Assembly (NCBI GenBank): GCA_018266845.1 | Contig: JAFDZO010000019.1 | Coordinates: forward strand, 1-64,000 | Origin: Bacteroidota bacterium | GTDB taxonomy: Bacteria; Bacteroidota; Ignavibacteria; Tepidaquicellales; Tepidaquicellaceae | Direction: 5' to 3' | DNA: 64,000 nt | Notes under the pieces: generated by a model | What the model was told of the DNA's origin: nothing | Seen by the model: the letters and a program-made list of their open reading frames with translations, nothing else | The model's database searches: none | Position numbers and translations under genes: made by a program | Part shown: positions 33,750 to 42,233 of the stretch, piece after piece | Position numbering within the stretch: the first letter of the stretch is position 1 | Layout: each line of letters opens with the position of its first letter

Positions 33750-34619
33750 TTAGAAATCTATTCCCTTAAGATTTAAGCTTTTCGAAGCAGAGCCGCGTGT
33801 AAATTTTATGGCATCATCACATGCGTTTCCGTTCGGTGAAAAATCACACTCGGAGGTAACTCCGTTCTTCAGCATTTTTAATACTCCTGAAACAGGGTAT
33901 CGGCAGTTTCCCAGAATTTGGAACGGGCTTGATTGACTAACGCTTAAGTCATAAGCTGCGCTGAATTCTCCATCCACAATGTTTGCACTTCCAAAAATTG
34001 AGTAAACATCGTCAGAGGCTGTTGATGCTGAATTATAATTTACAGTTCCATCCAAAGTGTTAATGGTGATAGTTTTCGAATCTCTTTCCAATGTCAAAAA
34101 TCCTACTTCGCCACCCGCATGAAAGTTATACGTAGATGCAGAGGTTTTCTTTGAGGAAAATCTCAAAAATCCTGTTACTTTTACCATATTAGTATCGTTA
34201 TTTTCAGCATACTTATACACTCTATAATCATTAAAAGACACAGTTGAATAAACCGAATCGGAGGAAATTACCGAAATTGCAAGATTGAAAGTTCCGCTTC
34301 TTTTTACACTGTCTTTGTCAACACAACCGGGAAAGGGGGGGTAGTTAACTGTGAAAGCCCCTACTCCTACACTGTCATAATAATAATTGGGGCAGAATGA
34401 AGATGCAATATTATTTAGAAAAAGCCACTGATATGAATTTGCGCTTGTGATTATATTAGTAAAAGTAGCAAAGTTTTTCGCTGATACAACTTCTTTGTCG
34501 AAATTATCATCTGTTGGAGGAGTAACCGTTGTATCATCAGACTTATTGCATCCTGAATTTATTAAGAAGAGGGAAATGAGAATTGCTATGAGAGGGAACG
34601 AGTAGAATCCTTTTTTCAA
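33750..34619 (-). CDS. Lipoprotein of unknown function (paralogue A)
   Basis: 289 residues. A lipoprotein signal peptide has lipobox NSGC (Cys24), followed by a Thr/Asp-rich linker and a beta-rich domain. The end NACDDAIKFTRGSASKSLNL closely matches the end of the next gene (GACDGVVTLVKGVFSKSINL), so the two are tandem paralogues. Probably anchored in the outer membrane or facing the periplasm. Family not recognised. Confidence 0.8.
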   Translation of the reverse strand: MKKGFYSFPLIAILISLFLINSGCNKSDDTTVTPPTDDNFDKEVVSAKNFATFTNIITSANSYQWLFLNNIASSFCPNYYYDSVGVGAFTVNYPPFPGCVDKDSVKRSGTFNLAISVISSDSVYSTVSFNDYRVYKYAENNDTNMVKVTGFLRFSSKKTSASTYNFHAGGEVGFLTLERDSKTITINTLDGTVNYNSASTASDDVYSIFGSANIVDGEFSAAYDLSVSQSSPFQILGNCRYPVSGVLKMLKNGVTSECDFSPNGNACDDAIKFTRGSASKSLNLKGIDF

Positions 34620-34694
34620 AATTGTTCTCCGTTAGTTTATCCTAATATAGCAAATAATTTTTAATTTATTAACTTAGATATAGGGTAAAAAAGA

Positions 34695-34730
34695 AAAAGT
34701 CCAATCCTGCAAGAGTTGGACTGGACTTTT
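34695..34730 (-). terminator. Terminator between the paired lipoprotein genes
   Basis: AAAAGTCC ... GGACTTTT with inner CCAA/TTGG pairing; T-rich on the minus side. It lies after the lipoprotein gene ending at 34753. Confidence 0.75.
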
Positions 34731-34752
34731 AGTGGAGGGAATAGTTAATCAA

Positions 34753-35688
34753 TTAATTTTCCTGTGCATCAAGATTTATGCTTTTTGAAAACACTCCTTT
34801 TACTAATGTAACGACTCCGTCACATGCGCCGCTGTTCGGGAAAAAATCTACATAAGTTACACTCTGAACTCCCCCTGCCTGATAAGTTAATCCGATTTTT
34901 CCTCTCAATGGGTAGCGGCAATCCGTTCTTATGTTCAGGCTGTCAGCAATTAGATATGCAAACTGCACTCCATATCGGTTATCAAGTACAGCTCCTGCTC
35001 CTTTTATATAATAACTATCATCACTGAACACATTTAAAACCCCCAAATTTGCTCTTAAAGTCAAAGTGAGATTTATAGTTTTTGCTATACCTGTATTGGT
35101 TGTGAGAATATTGTTTACGGTGAATCCGCCTCTGAAATTTGCAGTGTCAATTCTTTTACCCGCAACAAAAGTAAAAAGAGATGCGCTTGTATTCTGAATT
35201 GTAACATAGTTTGTATCAGAGCTGCTTCCTTTAATTCTGTAAACTTTGTACGGGCTTTCAGATGGAAATGTTAAGCTTCCATAAACTGAATCTTTCGCGG
35301 GAGTTATATAGCCGTAAATAATATATTTCCCGCTTCTTCTTATTGAATCAGATATTGTCATACACGGAGTTGAGCCATAGTCAACGGTGATAGTCCATGT
35401 TGTTCCTCCTGTGCTAGTAGCCGTAACAGTCGGGCAGCCTCCTGTATTGACGGTAATTCCGTTTGCTATTTGAGTAAGATATGTAAAAGCATCAGTAGTA
35501 GTAGAAATACTTTCCGATGAATTTTTAGAGGAAGATGATTCTGCATCAACATTCTCTTCTGTAGAGCCTGTAGGTGATACGACATCGCTGTTTTTATTGC
35601 ACGCCTCAAAGGATATGAAGCACACCGCTGCCAGAGCTAAAAACAAATAAGTAAAGCTTTTTCTGAGTATTCCATTTTTATTTTTCAC
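34753..35688 (-). CDS. Lipoprotein of unknown function (paralogue B)
   Basis: 311 residues. A lipoprotein signal peptide ends at lipobox FEAC (Cys29), followed by a Ser/Glu-rich linker and a Thr/Ser-rich beta domain (IRRSGKYIIYGYITPAKDSV, DCRYPLRGKIGLTYQ). The C-terminal region is homologous to the neighbouring lipoprotein (DCRYPL versus NCRYPV). Function unknown. Confidence 0.8.
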   Translation of the reverse strand: MKNKNGILRKSFTYLFLALAAVCFISFEACNKNSDVVSPTGSTEENVDAESSSSKNSSESISTTTDAFTYLTQIANGITVNTGGCPTVTATSTGGTTWTITVDYGSTPCMTISDSIRRSGKYIIYGYITPAKDSVYGSLTFPSESPYKVYRIKGSSSDTNYVTIQNTSASLFTFVAGKRIDTANFRGGFTVNNILTTNTGIAKTINLTLTLRANLGVLNVFSDDSYYIKGAGAVLDNRYGVQFAYLIADSLNIRTDCRYPLRGKIGLTYQAGGVQSVTYVDFFPNSGACDGVVTLVKGVFSKSINLDAQEN

Positions 35689-35929
35689 TTTTTAATTTCT
35701 CCTGAAATTTTGTTTGGTAATAAAGTTAAACAAAAATAAAAATGTTCTGTAATCAGACAAAGTAAATGGATGTAACAAGATGTAACAGAGGTATAAAATT
35801 TTTCTTATTGTTCCGAAGGCATTTTTTAGAGATATTGGATTGTAATTCAGTTTTCATCTCTATAACTGATAAAAATTATTCTCCCGCTTTTTTTTATTTT
35901 TAAAAAGAAAACCCCGAATAAAAACAACC

Positions 35930-36862
35930 ATGGAAAAAATAATCTTTATATTCGCAATTGTTTTGTTTTCAAAACTATCATTTTCACAACCTGTAAATCA
36001 TAGCTTTCCTAATGATTCACTTCTTTTTGACGGCTCCGAGAAAAATGTAAATTATCAGGATAAATCTGATGAACAATGTGTTGCCTGGGTAACATATTAT
36101 GACGGAGATGTCAAAATGATGAAAGATACGCTTATTCCCAATCCCGATGGCTGTGATAAAGGCACACAATTAATTAAATATCAAATCGAAGGATCTCCCG
36201 GCGAACGTACACCGGTCATTATGGGAACACCTCTAAAGACAGGGAAAAACTCTCACATTGAAATTACCTTCGGTGATGGCAGAATGCTTAGACTAGGACC
36301 TGAATCACAAGCAACGGTTGAATGCCTTCCGGCAGCTCCGACAGGAGGACGTAGAATAACAGTAAAGGATGTCGTTAATTTAGCTTGGATGAAGTTGACA
36401 AATGTCTTAGGGGGAGAGCAATTTCAAGTTGAGGGAAGAGCATTTGGCGCAGGTCCAAGAGGTACAATATTTTCAGTTGAAGTTATAAACAACTCTGGAA
36501 TAGTAACTGCTACCACCAAAGTTTATGAGCATTCCGTGTTCTTCACTGCAAAAAAGGAGGCAGACCTTTCAGGTATTTCAAACGATGAATATGAAAAGAA
36601 AGTCCAGGAATTACAGGATGAATATAAAGCCGGAAAAATTACCGCAGCGGAGCTTCAGAAAAAAGTAATGGCTTTGGTAAATTCTAAAACTGATGAGATA
36701 CAAAATAAAGCTTCTGAATCTTCCGTAATTGTTACAGAAGGAAATATGTCAAAGATTATTTACAAAGAAAACGGTGAGGATGTTTCAAACCCAACTAAAC
36801 CTGAGCCTTTTACCGATAGCGGAGACCAATGGTGGGTTGATAAATTTTATGGTAAAAAATAA
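35930..36862 (+). CDS. FecR-domain secreted protein
   Basis: 310 residues. A signal peptide (about 1-20, ending SFSQ) is followed by a FecR-like domain (about 45-200): VTYYDGDVKMMKDT, GTPLKTGKNSHIEITFGDGR, LRLGPESQATVE, and GRAFGAGPRGTIFSVEV. Residues 205-265 form a charged helix, followed by VIVTEGNMSKIIYKENGE. There is no sigma factor beside it, so a signalling role like that of FecR is not supported; it may be a periplasmic scaffold. Monocistronic. Confidence 0.8.
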   Translation: MEKIIFIFAIVLFSKLSFSQPVNHSFPNDSLLFDGSEKNVNYQDKSDEQCVAWVTYYDGDVKMMKDTLIPNPDGCDKGTQLIKYQIEGSPGERTPVIMGTPLKTGKNSHIEITFGDGRMLRLGPESQATVECLPAAPTGGRRITVKDVVNLAWMKLTNVLGGEQFQVEGRAFGAGPRGTIFSVEVINNSGIVTATTKVYEHSVFFTAKKEADLSGISNDEYEKKVQELQDEYKAGKITAAELQKKVMALVNSKTDEIQNKASESSVIVTEGNMSKIIYKENGEDVSNPTKPEPFTDSGDQWWVDKFYGKK

Positions 36863-36891
36863 AGCTTAAAAAAAATAGAATTAATAGATTG

Positions 36892-36933
36892 ACATCCCTC
36901 ATTAATATCTGTAAAATATTTTTTGAGGGATGT
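36892..36933. terminator. Terminator between convergent genes
   Basis: ACATCCCTCA ... TGAGGGATGT with an AT-rich loop. T-rich downstream on the plus strand. Confidence 0.75.
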
Positions 36934-37533
36934 TTATTTTTGTGTAATTGTTTTCGCAGTAGGCGCAAACTCTACACGTAAACCTGTCGGCGCAAATCCG
37001 TTATTTACTACAAAGTCTAATGTATTGATTCCCTCAATAAATCCTGATTTTATTTCAAACGGAAAAAGTCCCCAGCCAAAAGCTTCATAAGGTGTGGTAA
37101 ACCCTGTGCTTTGTCCGTTAACTAATATATCAACTCCGTTATTGTCAGTGCTCCATCCTCCTTTTACAATGGTACTTTTTAAATCGTGCCCAGTTAAATC
37201 AAAATAGATTCTGTAGATGTAAACTCCGGCTTCATTCCATTTTCCTGCATCAGTTCTCGGCGCTATCCATTTTGATTTATCTCCATTAGAAAACCAGTTT
37301 CCAATAGGGAATTCATTTGAGAGAATTACTTTGGAAGCAGGTCCGGGAAACTTTGAATCCGAACTTTGAATTAATTGATAATGCGAATCGGTTTCTCCGT
37401 CAGCAAGCAGATTATTATAGTCATCCATTCCGGTATTATATAGTCCCGGAATAAAGGAATTTTGGCAATATGATAGGTCGAAGAATAGAAATAATGAAAA
37501 GATAGAAATCCAAAATGTAACTAACTTTAGCAT
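36934..37533 (-). CDS. Secreted beta-sandwich protein (PEP-CTERM-type N-domain, no sorting tail)
   Basis: 199 residues. A signal peptide (about 1-23, ending SYCQ) precedes a single domain with LYNTGMDDYNNLLADGETDS, HYQLI, WIAPRTDAGKWNEAGVYIYR, DNNGVDILVNGQSTGF and FVVNNGFAPTGLRVEF. The pattern resembles the carbohydrate-binding-like domain found in many exported PEP-CTERM proteins. No sorting signal is present, so it is probably periplasmic or released. Function unknown. Confidence 0.7.
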   Translation of the reverse strand: MLKLVTFWISIFSLFLFFDLSYCQNSFIPGLYNTGMDDYNNLLADGETDSHYQLIQSSDSKFPGPASKVILSNEFPIGNWFSNGDKSKWIAPRTDAGKWNEAGVYIYRIYFDLTGHDLKSTIVKGGWSTDNNGVDILVNGQSTGFTTPYEAFGWGLFPFEIKSGFIEGINTLDFVVNNGFAPTGLRVEFAPTAKTITQK

Positions 37534-37603
37534 AAAAATGAATTTTCTATATTTAATTCATTTTCTCAAAAAAAGTTTCGTTTAGCGTTTTTTAAACTAT
37601 CCT

Positions 37604-38725
37604 CTATTTTATAGGAAGTTTGCTTAGATTTAATTCATGGTCTAAGCCAAGCGCAAATTTTATAGCTTGAGTTGAAACAAGAGGAAATAAATAGTTTAAC
37701 AAAGGAGAGAACTTTCTGAATAACTTAGCAGGAACGGTTTTCCCTTGCATAATTTTTGTGCTTCGGGATACCATTTCTACTACTTTTTTTACCGCCGGTT
37801 TTCTTAATGAATTATAATAATACTGCTGATTGGTTTTGAATAACTCTGCAAGAACATAGGCATCTTCAATTCCAAGGTTCATACCTCGCGCGCCTAAAGG
37901 TGAATGAATATGTGCTGCATCGCCTGCAAGAAAAATTCTTTCTTTACAGAAGTTATCTACCACTCTATGGTTTACTTGAAAATCACTCTTCCACAAGATT
38001 TTTCCTGTTTTTGTGCCGTAGGGGATTCTTTGTAAGAGATCAGTAACGCAGCCTATCACACGCCAGATATTATCTTTAATTCTTAGCATAAAAATTCCTC
38101 CGTCATCAAAGAGAAATGAATGTCCTTCATCTTTGTTAATCGGAGTATCAAGCTCAACATCATACAGGTTCCAATGACCGTCAAGAGATTCTCCGGGAAA
38201 CTCAATGCCTAAGTTTTTTCTTACAGTACTTTTTGCGCCGTCTGCTCCTATTAAATATGGAAGATTGTTCTTTACAATGTTTCCGTCAGCGCTCTTCAGA
38301 GTTACTTCAACATTTTTTTCAGAAGAATTGCAATCAACTAATTCTGTATTCCTGATTATTTGTATTTTTCTTTCCTGAATTGCTTCACTTAATATTCGTT
38401 CGCTTTCCGCTTGAGTCTGAACTAAAAGAAAAGGGTATTTTGTTTTAGCTTTTGAAATATCATAATGGATAAAGCACTTATTTTTATAGTGAAAATTAAT
38501 TGAATGAGCTTTTCTTCCATTAGCAAGAAATTTTTCGGTAACTCCGCTTTTTTCAAGAAGAGTTAATGTTCTGGCATTAATACCAAGCGCTTTTGAGAAA
38601 ATAGATGGGGAAGGTAGTTTTTCAATGATATTGGATTCAAATCCATTTTCATGTAAAAACAAAGCCGCTGCCAGACCAACTGGACCGGCACCGGCAATCA
38701 GAATTTTATTACTTTCAATAACCAT
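37604..38725 (-). CDS. FAD-dependent aromatic monooxygenase-like protein
   Basis: 373 residues. N-terminal Rossmann motif ILIAGAGPVGLAAALFLHEN, the DG motif LIGADGAKSTVRKNLGIEFP, and the second FAD motif IFLAGDAAHIHSPLGARGMN. These mark the UbiH/phenol-hydroxylase-like flavoprotein hydroxylases. The substrate is unknown; no quinone or aromatic catabolism genes are adjacent. It is separated by three bases from the FTCD gene upstream. Confidence 0.87.
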   Translation of the reverse strand: MVIESNKILIAGAGPVGLAAALFLHENGFESNIIEKLPSPSIFSKALGINARTLTLLEKSGVTEKFLANGRKAHSINFHYKNKCFIHYDISKAKTKYPFLLVQTQAESERILSEAIQERKIQIIRNTELVDCNSSEKNVEVTLKSADGNIVKNNLPYLIGADGAKSTVRKNLGIEFPGESLDGHWNLYDVELDTPINKDEGHSFLFDDGGIFMLRIKDNIWRVIGCVTDLLQRIPYGTKTGKILWKSDFQVNHRVVDNFCKERIFLAGDAAHIHSPLGARGMNLGIEDAYVLAELFKTNQQYYYNSLRKPAVKKVVEMVSRSTKIMQGKTVPAKLFRKFSPLLNYLFPLVSTQAIKFALGLDHELNLSKLPIK

Positions 38726-38728
38726 TAA

Positions 38729-40348
38729 TCAATTTCTACCTGAGAGAATTGAGCAAACTTTTTTACAGTGTTTCTCAGCATTTTTCACGATTGCTTCACC
38801 CTTAGAAATCATATCATTTTTATATTCCACATCTTCTATATTATTCAGGTTAATTAGAACGTTTTTATACGCGCCCCATATACCTGTTTCCAATGATTTT
38901 GCTCCTACTTCCAAATCACTCTTAGAAGATATGTTTCCATCCTTTGCCATCTTTAACATATACTCCCAACAAGAATCTGCAATTGTCATTACAGAAAAAG
39001 GAACAGTAATAGCTTTCTTCAATCCTTCCTGCATTTTTGAATGACGAACTCTTTGTTCTTCTTCGGTTTTCTTTGGCATTTTCATCGCCGTCATATAATC
39101 ATTAAATGCGTTTGTATCGGCATCTATTAGAGGAATAAGTTCCTTCATTTTAAAATGAAGGGGACCAATTAGTTTTCGCATTACAGCGTCTAAATGTTCA
39201 AACTTTTTATTGCCATAGGTCATCCATCCCACCATTGCCCCTAAGGCTGCTCCCATAGAAGCAATTAAAGCTGAAACACTTCCACCGCCCGGTGCAGATG
39301 TACGCGCGCCGACAAGCTCTACAAAGTTTCTTACAGTTAAAGAGGCAAGCGGCTCTGCGCCTTCTTCTTTAATCATATATTCAATAATTCTTTTTTCAGG
39401 AATAAAAGGAGAGATAGATGAAAGTCCCATGCGCTCAATTACTAATCTTATCTTCTGCGCTTCATCAACTAAGAATAAATTTTCTTTTTTGATGTAGTAA
39501 TCGGCAGCCATAAGCATTGCTTCAAGAGGAATAAGCCCGATAAGCTCTGAGCCGGCAACTGCAAGATTCATTTTTCTTGCATCGGATGCGCACTCTTCAA
39601 ATGCAATGTGCGGCGGAGTGATTTTATAGTTATCAAGGTTCATTGATACCTGCGCCATGTTATATTCGGTAACATACCATCCAATTCCTTTAACAGCTTT
39701 TAATCTTCCCGGCTGGTCTGCGCTTCTGCCCTGCTCTCGGACATTCAGAGCTATTTTATGCGCCTGCTCTTTAGTGCCAAGTATATTTACGTTATAAGCA
39801 ATGAGGAAAAATCTTGCGCCTGTTACAGTTGCGCCTGATTTTGGAATAAACTCCTGCGGACCATAATCAGGTTTCCATTCAGGTTTGTAAATTTTATCTT
39901 TGATGCCTTCGTATTCACCCTGACGGATTTGCTTAAGCATTTTTCTGTCAGGATTGTTGGATGCTTCTTCATATAAATAAATCGGAACGTTTAATTCTTT
40001 TCCAACGCGCTCGCCGAATCTTTTTGCGCACTCAACACATTCTTCAGTGGTAACATTCGCAACAGGAACGAAAGGAACAACGTCAACTGCTCCCATGCGC
40101 GGATGCTCGCCTGAATGCTTGGTCATATCAATTAATTCGTATGCTTTCTTTGCAAATTGAAATGCGCCTTCTACAACTGAATCTGCGTCTCCTACAAAAG
40201 TGAATACTGTTCTATTGGTGGATTTCCCGGGGTCAACATCAAGCAATGTAACACCCGGTACAGCGCGGACTGCATCGGCGCAGGCATTAATTATTCTTTC
40301 ATCTCTGCCCTCTGAAATATTAGGGACACACTCTATGATTTTTTTCAT
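38729..40348 (-). CDS. Formimidoyltransferase-cyclodeaminase (bifunctional FTCD)
   Basis: 539 residues, both domains fused. Formiminotransferase (about 1-320) has ECVPNISEGRDERIINACAD, KHSGEHPRMGAVDVVPFVPV and DQPGRLKAVKGIGWYV. Cyclodeaminase (about 335-539) has LVGARTSAPGGGSVSALIAS and FNDYMTAMKMPKKTEEE. It moves the formimino group of histidine breakdown to tetrahydrofolate and closes it to methenyl-THF. No hut genes are adjacent. Confidence 0.96.
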   Translation of the reverse strand: MKKIIECVPNISEGRDERIINACADAVRAVPGVTLLDVDPGKSTNRTVFTFVGDADSVVEGAFQFAKKAYELIDMTKHSGEHPRMGAVDVVPFVPVANVTTEECVECAKRFGERVGKELNVPIYLYEEASNNPDRKMLKQIRQGEYEGIKDKIYKPEWKPDYGPQEFIPKSGATVTGARFFLIAYNVNILGTKEQAHKIALNVREQGRSADQPGRLKAVKGIGWYVTEYNMAQVSMNLDNYKITPPHIAFEECASDARKMNLAVAGSELIGLIPLEAMLMAADYYIKKENLFLVDEAQKIRLVIERMGLSSISPFIPEKRIIEYMIKEEGAEPLASLTVRNFVELVGARTSAPGGGSVSALIASMGAALGAMVGWMTYGNKKFEHLDAVMRKLIGPLHFKMKELIPLIDADTNAFNDYMTAMKMPKKTEEEQRVRHSKMQEGLKKAITVPFSVMTIADSCWEYMLKMAKDGNISSKSDLEVGAKSLETGIWGAYKNVLINLNNIEDVEYKNDMISKGEAIVKNAEKHCKKVCSILSGRN

Positions 40349-40352
40349 AATC

Positions 40353-41072
40353 TTATATTTTTTGAGCTATGCAAAAAACTCTGGAAGAATTTTTTGAAAC
40401 TGCCTTAAAATTTTCGTTATAAGTCTTTATTATTTTGAAATGTTTTTTTATCCCGGATAAAATTTTAGACGTTTCAAAAGCAGATTCAGGAATTCTGCTT
40501 TGAATAAGGTTATATTTAGCCATGGAAACATGTTTAAAATACTTTATATCCCAATTAAACATATTACGGCTCTTTTTATTTACATTTAAAAGTAGAACAT
40601 CGTTTTCCGGAAACTCGGGATAAATATCTGATTGGGATAATATATTCAGTTTATGCAAAGTATTAAAATCAAAAATAAAAATCCCTGTATGATTTAAATG
40701 CGCCTCAACTGATTTGAAAAGACTTATCCATTGTGAAAAACTCTCCAAATGATTTATTGTGTCATAAAGACAAAATATTAAATCGAATTTTTCTTTTAAT
40801 TCAAATTTTGCAATATCACCTTTGTAAAATTTTCCGGTCGGAATTTTTTTGCGGGCATGCTTCAGCATTTCAGCCGAAATATCAATTCCGAATAAATTAT
40901 AATCATTTTTAAATATGGTAAGATTTTCTGCTGTACCGCAGCCAAGCTCCAAAATGTTTGAATTTTTTTTGAGGTATTTTTTAGCTGATGAAAGCAGAAT
41001 TTTTTTTGAGGAACTATTTGAGCCGATTACATCGTCGTAGAAAGGCGCTAATAAATCATATTGAGAAGACAT
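40353..41072 (-). CDS. Class I SAM-dependent methyltransferase
   Basis: 239 residues. Motif I ILELGCGTAENLTIF, then NLFGIDISAEMLKHARKK, GDIAKFELKEKFDLIFCLYD and FIFDFNTL, as in small Methyltransf_25-type enzymes. The substrate is not readable. It lies in a tight minus-strand run: two bases from the HAD gene upstream and four bases from the FTCD gene downstream. Confidence 0.88.
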   Translation of the reverse strand: MSSQYDLLAPFYDDVIGSNSSSKKILLSSAKKYLKKNSNILELGCGTAENLTIFKNDYNLFGIDISAEMLKHARKKIPTGKFYKGDIAKFELKEKFDLIFCLYDTINHLESFSQWISLFKSVEAHLNHTGIFIFDFNTLHKLNILSQSDIYPEFPENDVLLLNVNKKSRNMFNWDIKYFKHVSMAKYNLIQSRIPESAFETSKILSGIKKHFKIIKTYNENFKAVSKNSSRVFCIAQKI

Positions 41073-41074
41073 AA

Positions 41075-41935
41075 TTATTTGCAGTCGTATAAGAGTTTGA
41101 GAAAGTCTCCAACTCCGTCCTCGTCATTCGTCTTTTCAGTAATATAGTTTGCTTTTGCTTTTAGCTCGGGCACGGCGTTATTAAGGGCAACATTAAACCC
41201 TCCAAAATCGAACAGGTCTCTATCGTTATACCAATCACCAAATACAACAACTTCGCTTTTCTTAATGCCAAGATGTTTTGTAAGCGCCTGTAAGCCGGTT
41301 TTTTTAGAAACTCCCTTTTTCAGGATTTCCAGATGATAAACTTTACTAAGGCTATTGGAGCGGTAGTATTTTAATTTAAGCGAGAAGTTAAACGGGAACT
41401 TCATCTTTCGCAGAATATCTTTAACATGCTTCTTATCATTTCCCATCATAATAATTTCGAGCACGTCATTTGTATAGCTATTGTATGAATCAACTAACCG
41501 GTAAGTTGTCCCTACCCTTGACATAAAATCTTTTAAAACAGAATTATCATCGGTGTAAATGATTTCATCATTATAACAAAGAGCAATGCGTACTAATCTT
41601 GTCTGCGCTAATTTAATCGCTTTCAGAACTTTTTTTTCGGGAATACTCGATTTGTTTAATATTTCTCCGTTTCTTCCCTTTACTAAAGCGCCATTCAAAG
41701 AGATTAAAGGAATCTCGATTTCTAAAGAAGAGGCAATCGGCACCAGAGATGAATAGATTCTTTGTGAAGCCAACGAGAACAGAACGTTCTTTTTTTTCAG
41801 CTTTGGCACTAAATCACAGGTTAATTCTCCGATTTTATTTTTATTGTTTACGAGAGTGCCGTCAACGTCTGAAACGATAAGTTTGATGTCTTTAAGGCGT
41901 GATTTTATTTCAGCAATAGATGTGAGCAATTTCAA
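41075..41935 (-). CDS. Cof-type HAD hydrolase
   Basis: 286 residues. Motif I LIVSDVDGTLVNNKNKIGEL, a type IIB cap (about 85-195), then VVFGDWYNDRDLFDFGGFNV and ALNNAVPELKAKANYITEKT. This is the usual Cof/YbiV sugar-phosphate phosphatase pattern. It is upstream of the methyltransferase by two bases, so the five genes down to 37604 may be one operon. Confidence 0.9.
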   Translation of the reverse strand: MKLLTSIAEIKSRLKDIKLIVSDVDGTLVNNKNKIGELTCDLVPKLKKKNVLFSLASQRIYSSLVPIASSLEIEIPLISLNGALVKGRNGEILNKSSIPEKKVLKAIKLAQTRLVRIALCYNDEIIYTDDNSVLKDFMSRVGTTYRLVDSYNSYTNDVLEIIMMGNDKKHVKDILRKMKFPFNFSLKLKYYRSNSLSKVYHLEILKKGVSKKTGLQALTKHLGIKKSEVVVFGDWYNDRDLFDFGGFNVALNNAVPELKAKANYITEKTNDEDGVGDFLKLLYDCK

Positions 41936-42012
41936 TCAAAAGTTAATACTGAGCGTATCTCAGCTAAAAGAATGCGATGAAATGGTAATAAGCAATGTAA
42001 CATAAAAAGAAA

Positions 42013-42035
42013 AACCCGTAAATACGTAACGGGTT
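42013..42035 (-). terminator. Terminator next to tRNA remnant A
   Basis: AACCCG ... CGGGTT inverted repeat with A-rich sequence below, which reads as T-rich on the minus strand. It lies on the 3' side of the tRNA remnant and may be the native terminator of the tRNA gene. Confidence 0.7.
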
Positions 42036-42043
42036 TAACTTTC

Positions 42044-42087
42044 GGCGGAATCGTCGGGATTTGAACCCGTAACTACCAATAAGGGAG
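42044..42087 (-). other. tRNA 3'-end remnant A (candidate attachment site)
   Basis: A 44-nt sequence on the minus strand, from anticodon-loop position CTCCCTT through T-loop TTCAAAT to the acceptor end CGATTCCGCC. No matching 5' half exists: the 3' anticodon stem ATTGG has no CCAAT partner just upstream. It aligns without gaps to the tRNA-Asp remnant at 54690 and shares the final CGATTCCGC. The anticodon identity is uncertain. Confidence 0.65.
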
Positions 42088-42190
42088 TTCACCTATGCAA
42101 TTCCAATAATAAAACAACTGTATGCAATATATATTACTTAAAACTTCTATACAATGAAGAAAAATTCTCTTTACAAGCAATGTTTTTTAT

Positions 42191-42224
42191 AAAAAAGCCC
42201 GCCGGCAGAACACCGGGGGCTTTT
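42191..42224 (-). terminator. Terminator after the first T9SS gene
   Basis: AAAAAAGCCCGCCGG ... CCGGGGGCTTTT. On the minus strand the stem is followed by TTTTTT. It lies ten bases beyond the stop of the gene at 42234. Confidence 0.85.
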
Positions 42225-42233
42225 GCAATTAAG

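Noticed and set aside
35930-36862. FecR-type sigma regulator system
   Set aside because: The FecR-like domain is exported behind a Sec signal peptide and there is no ECF sigma or TonB receptor beside it.
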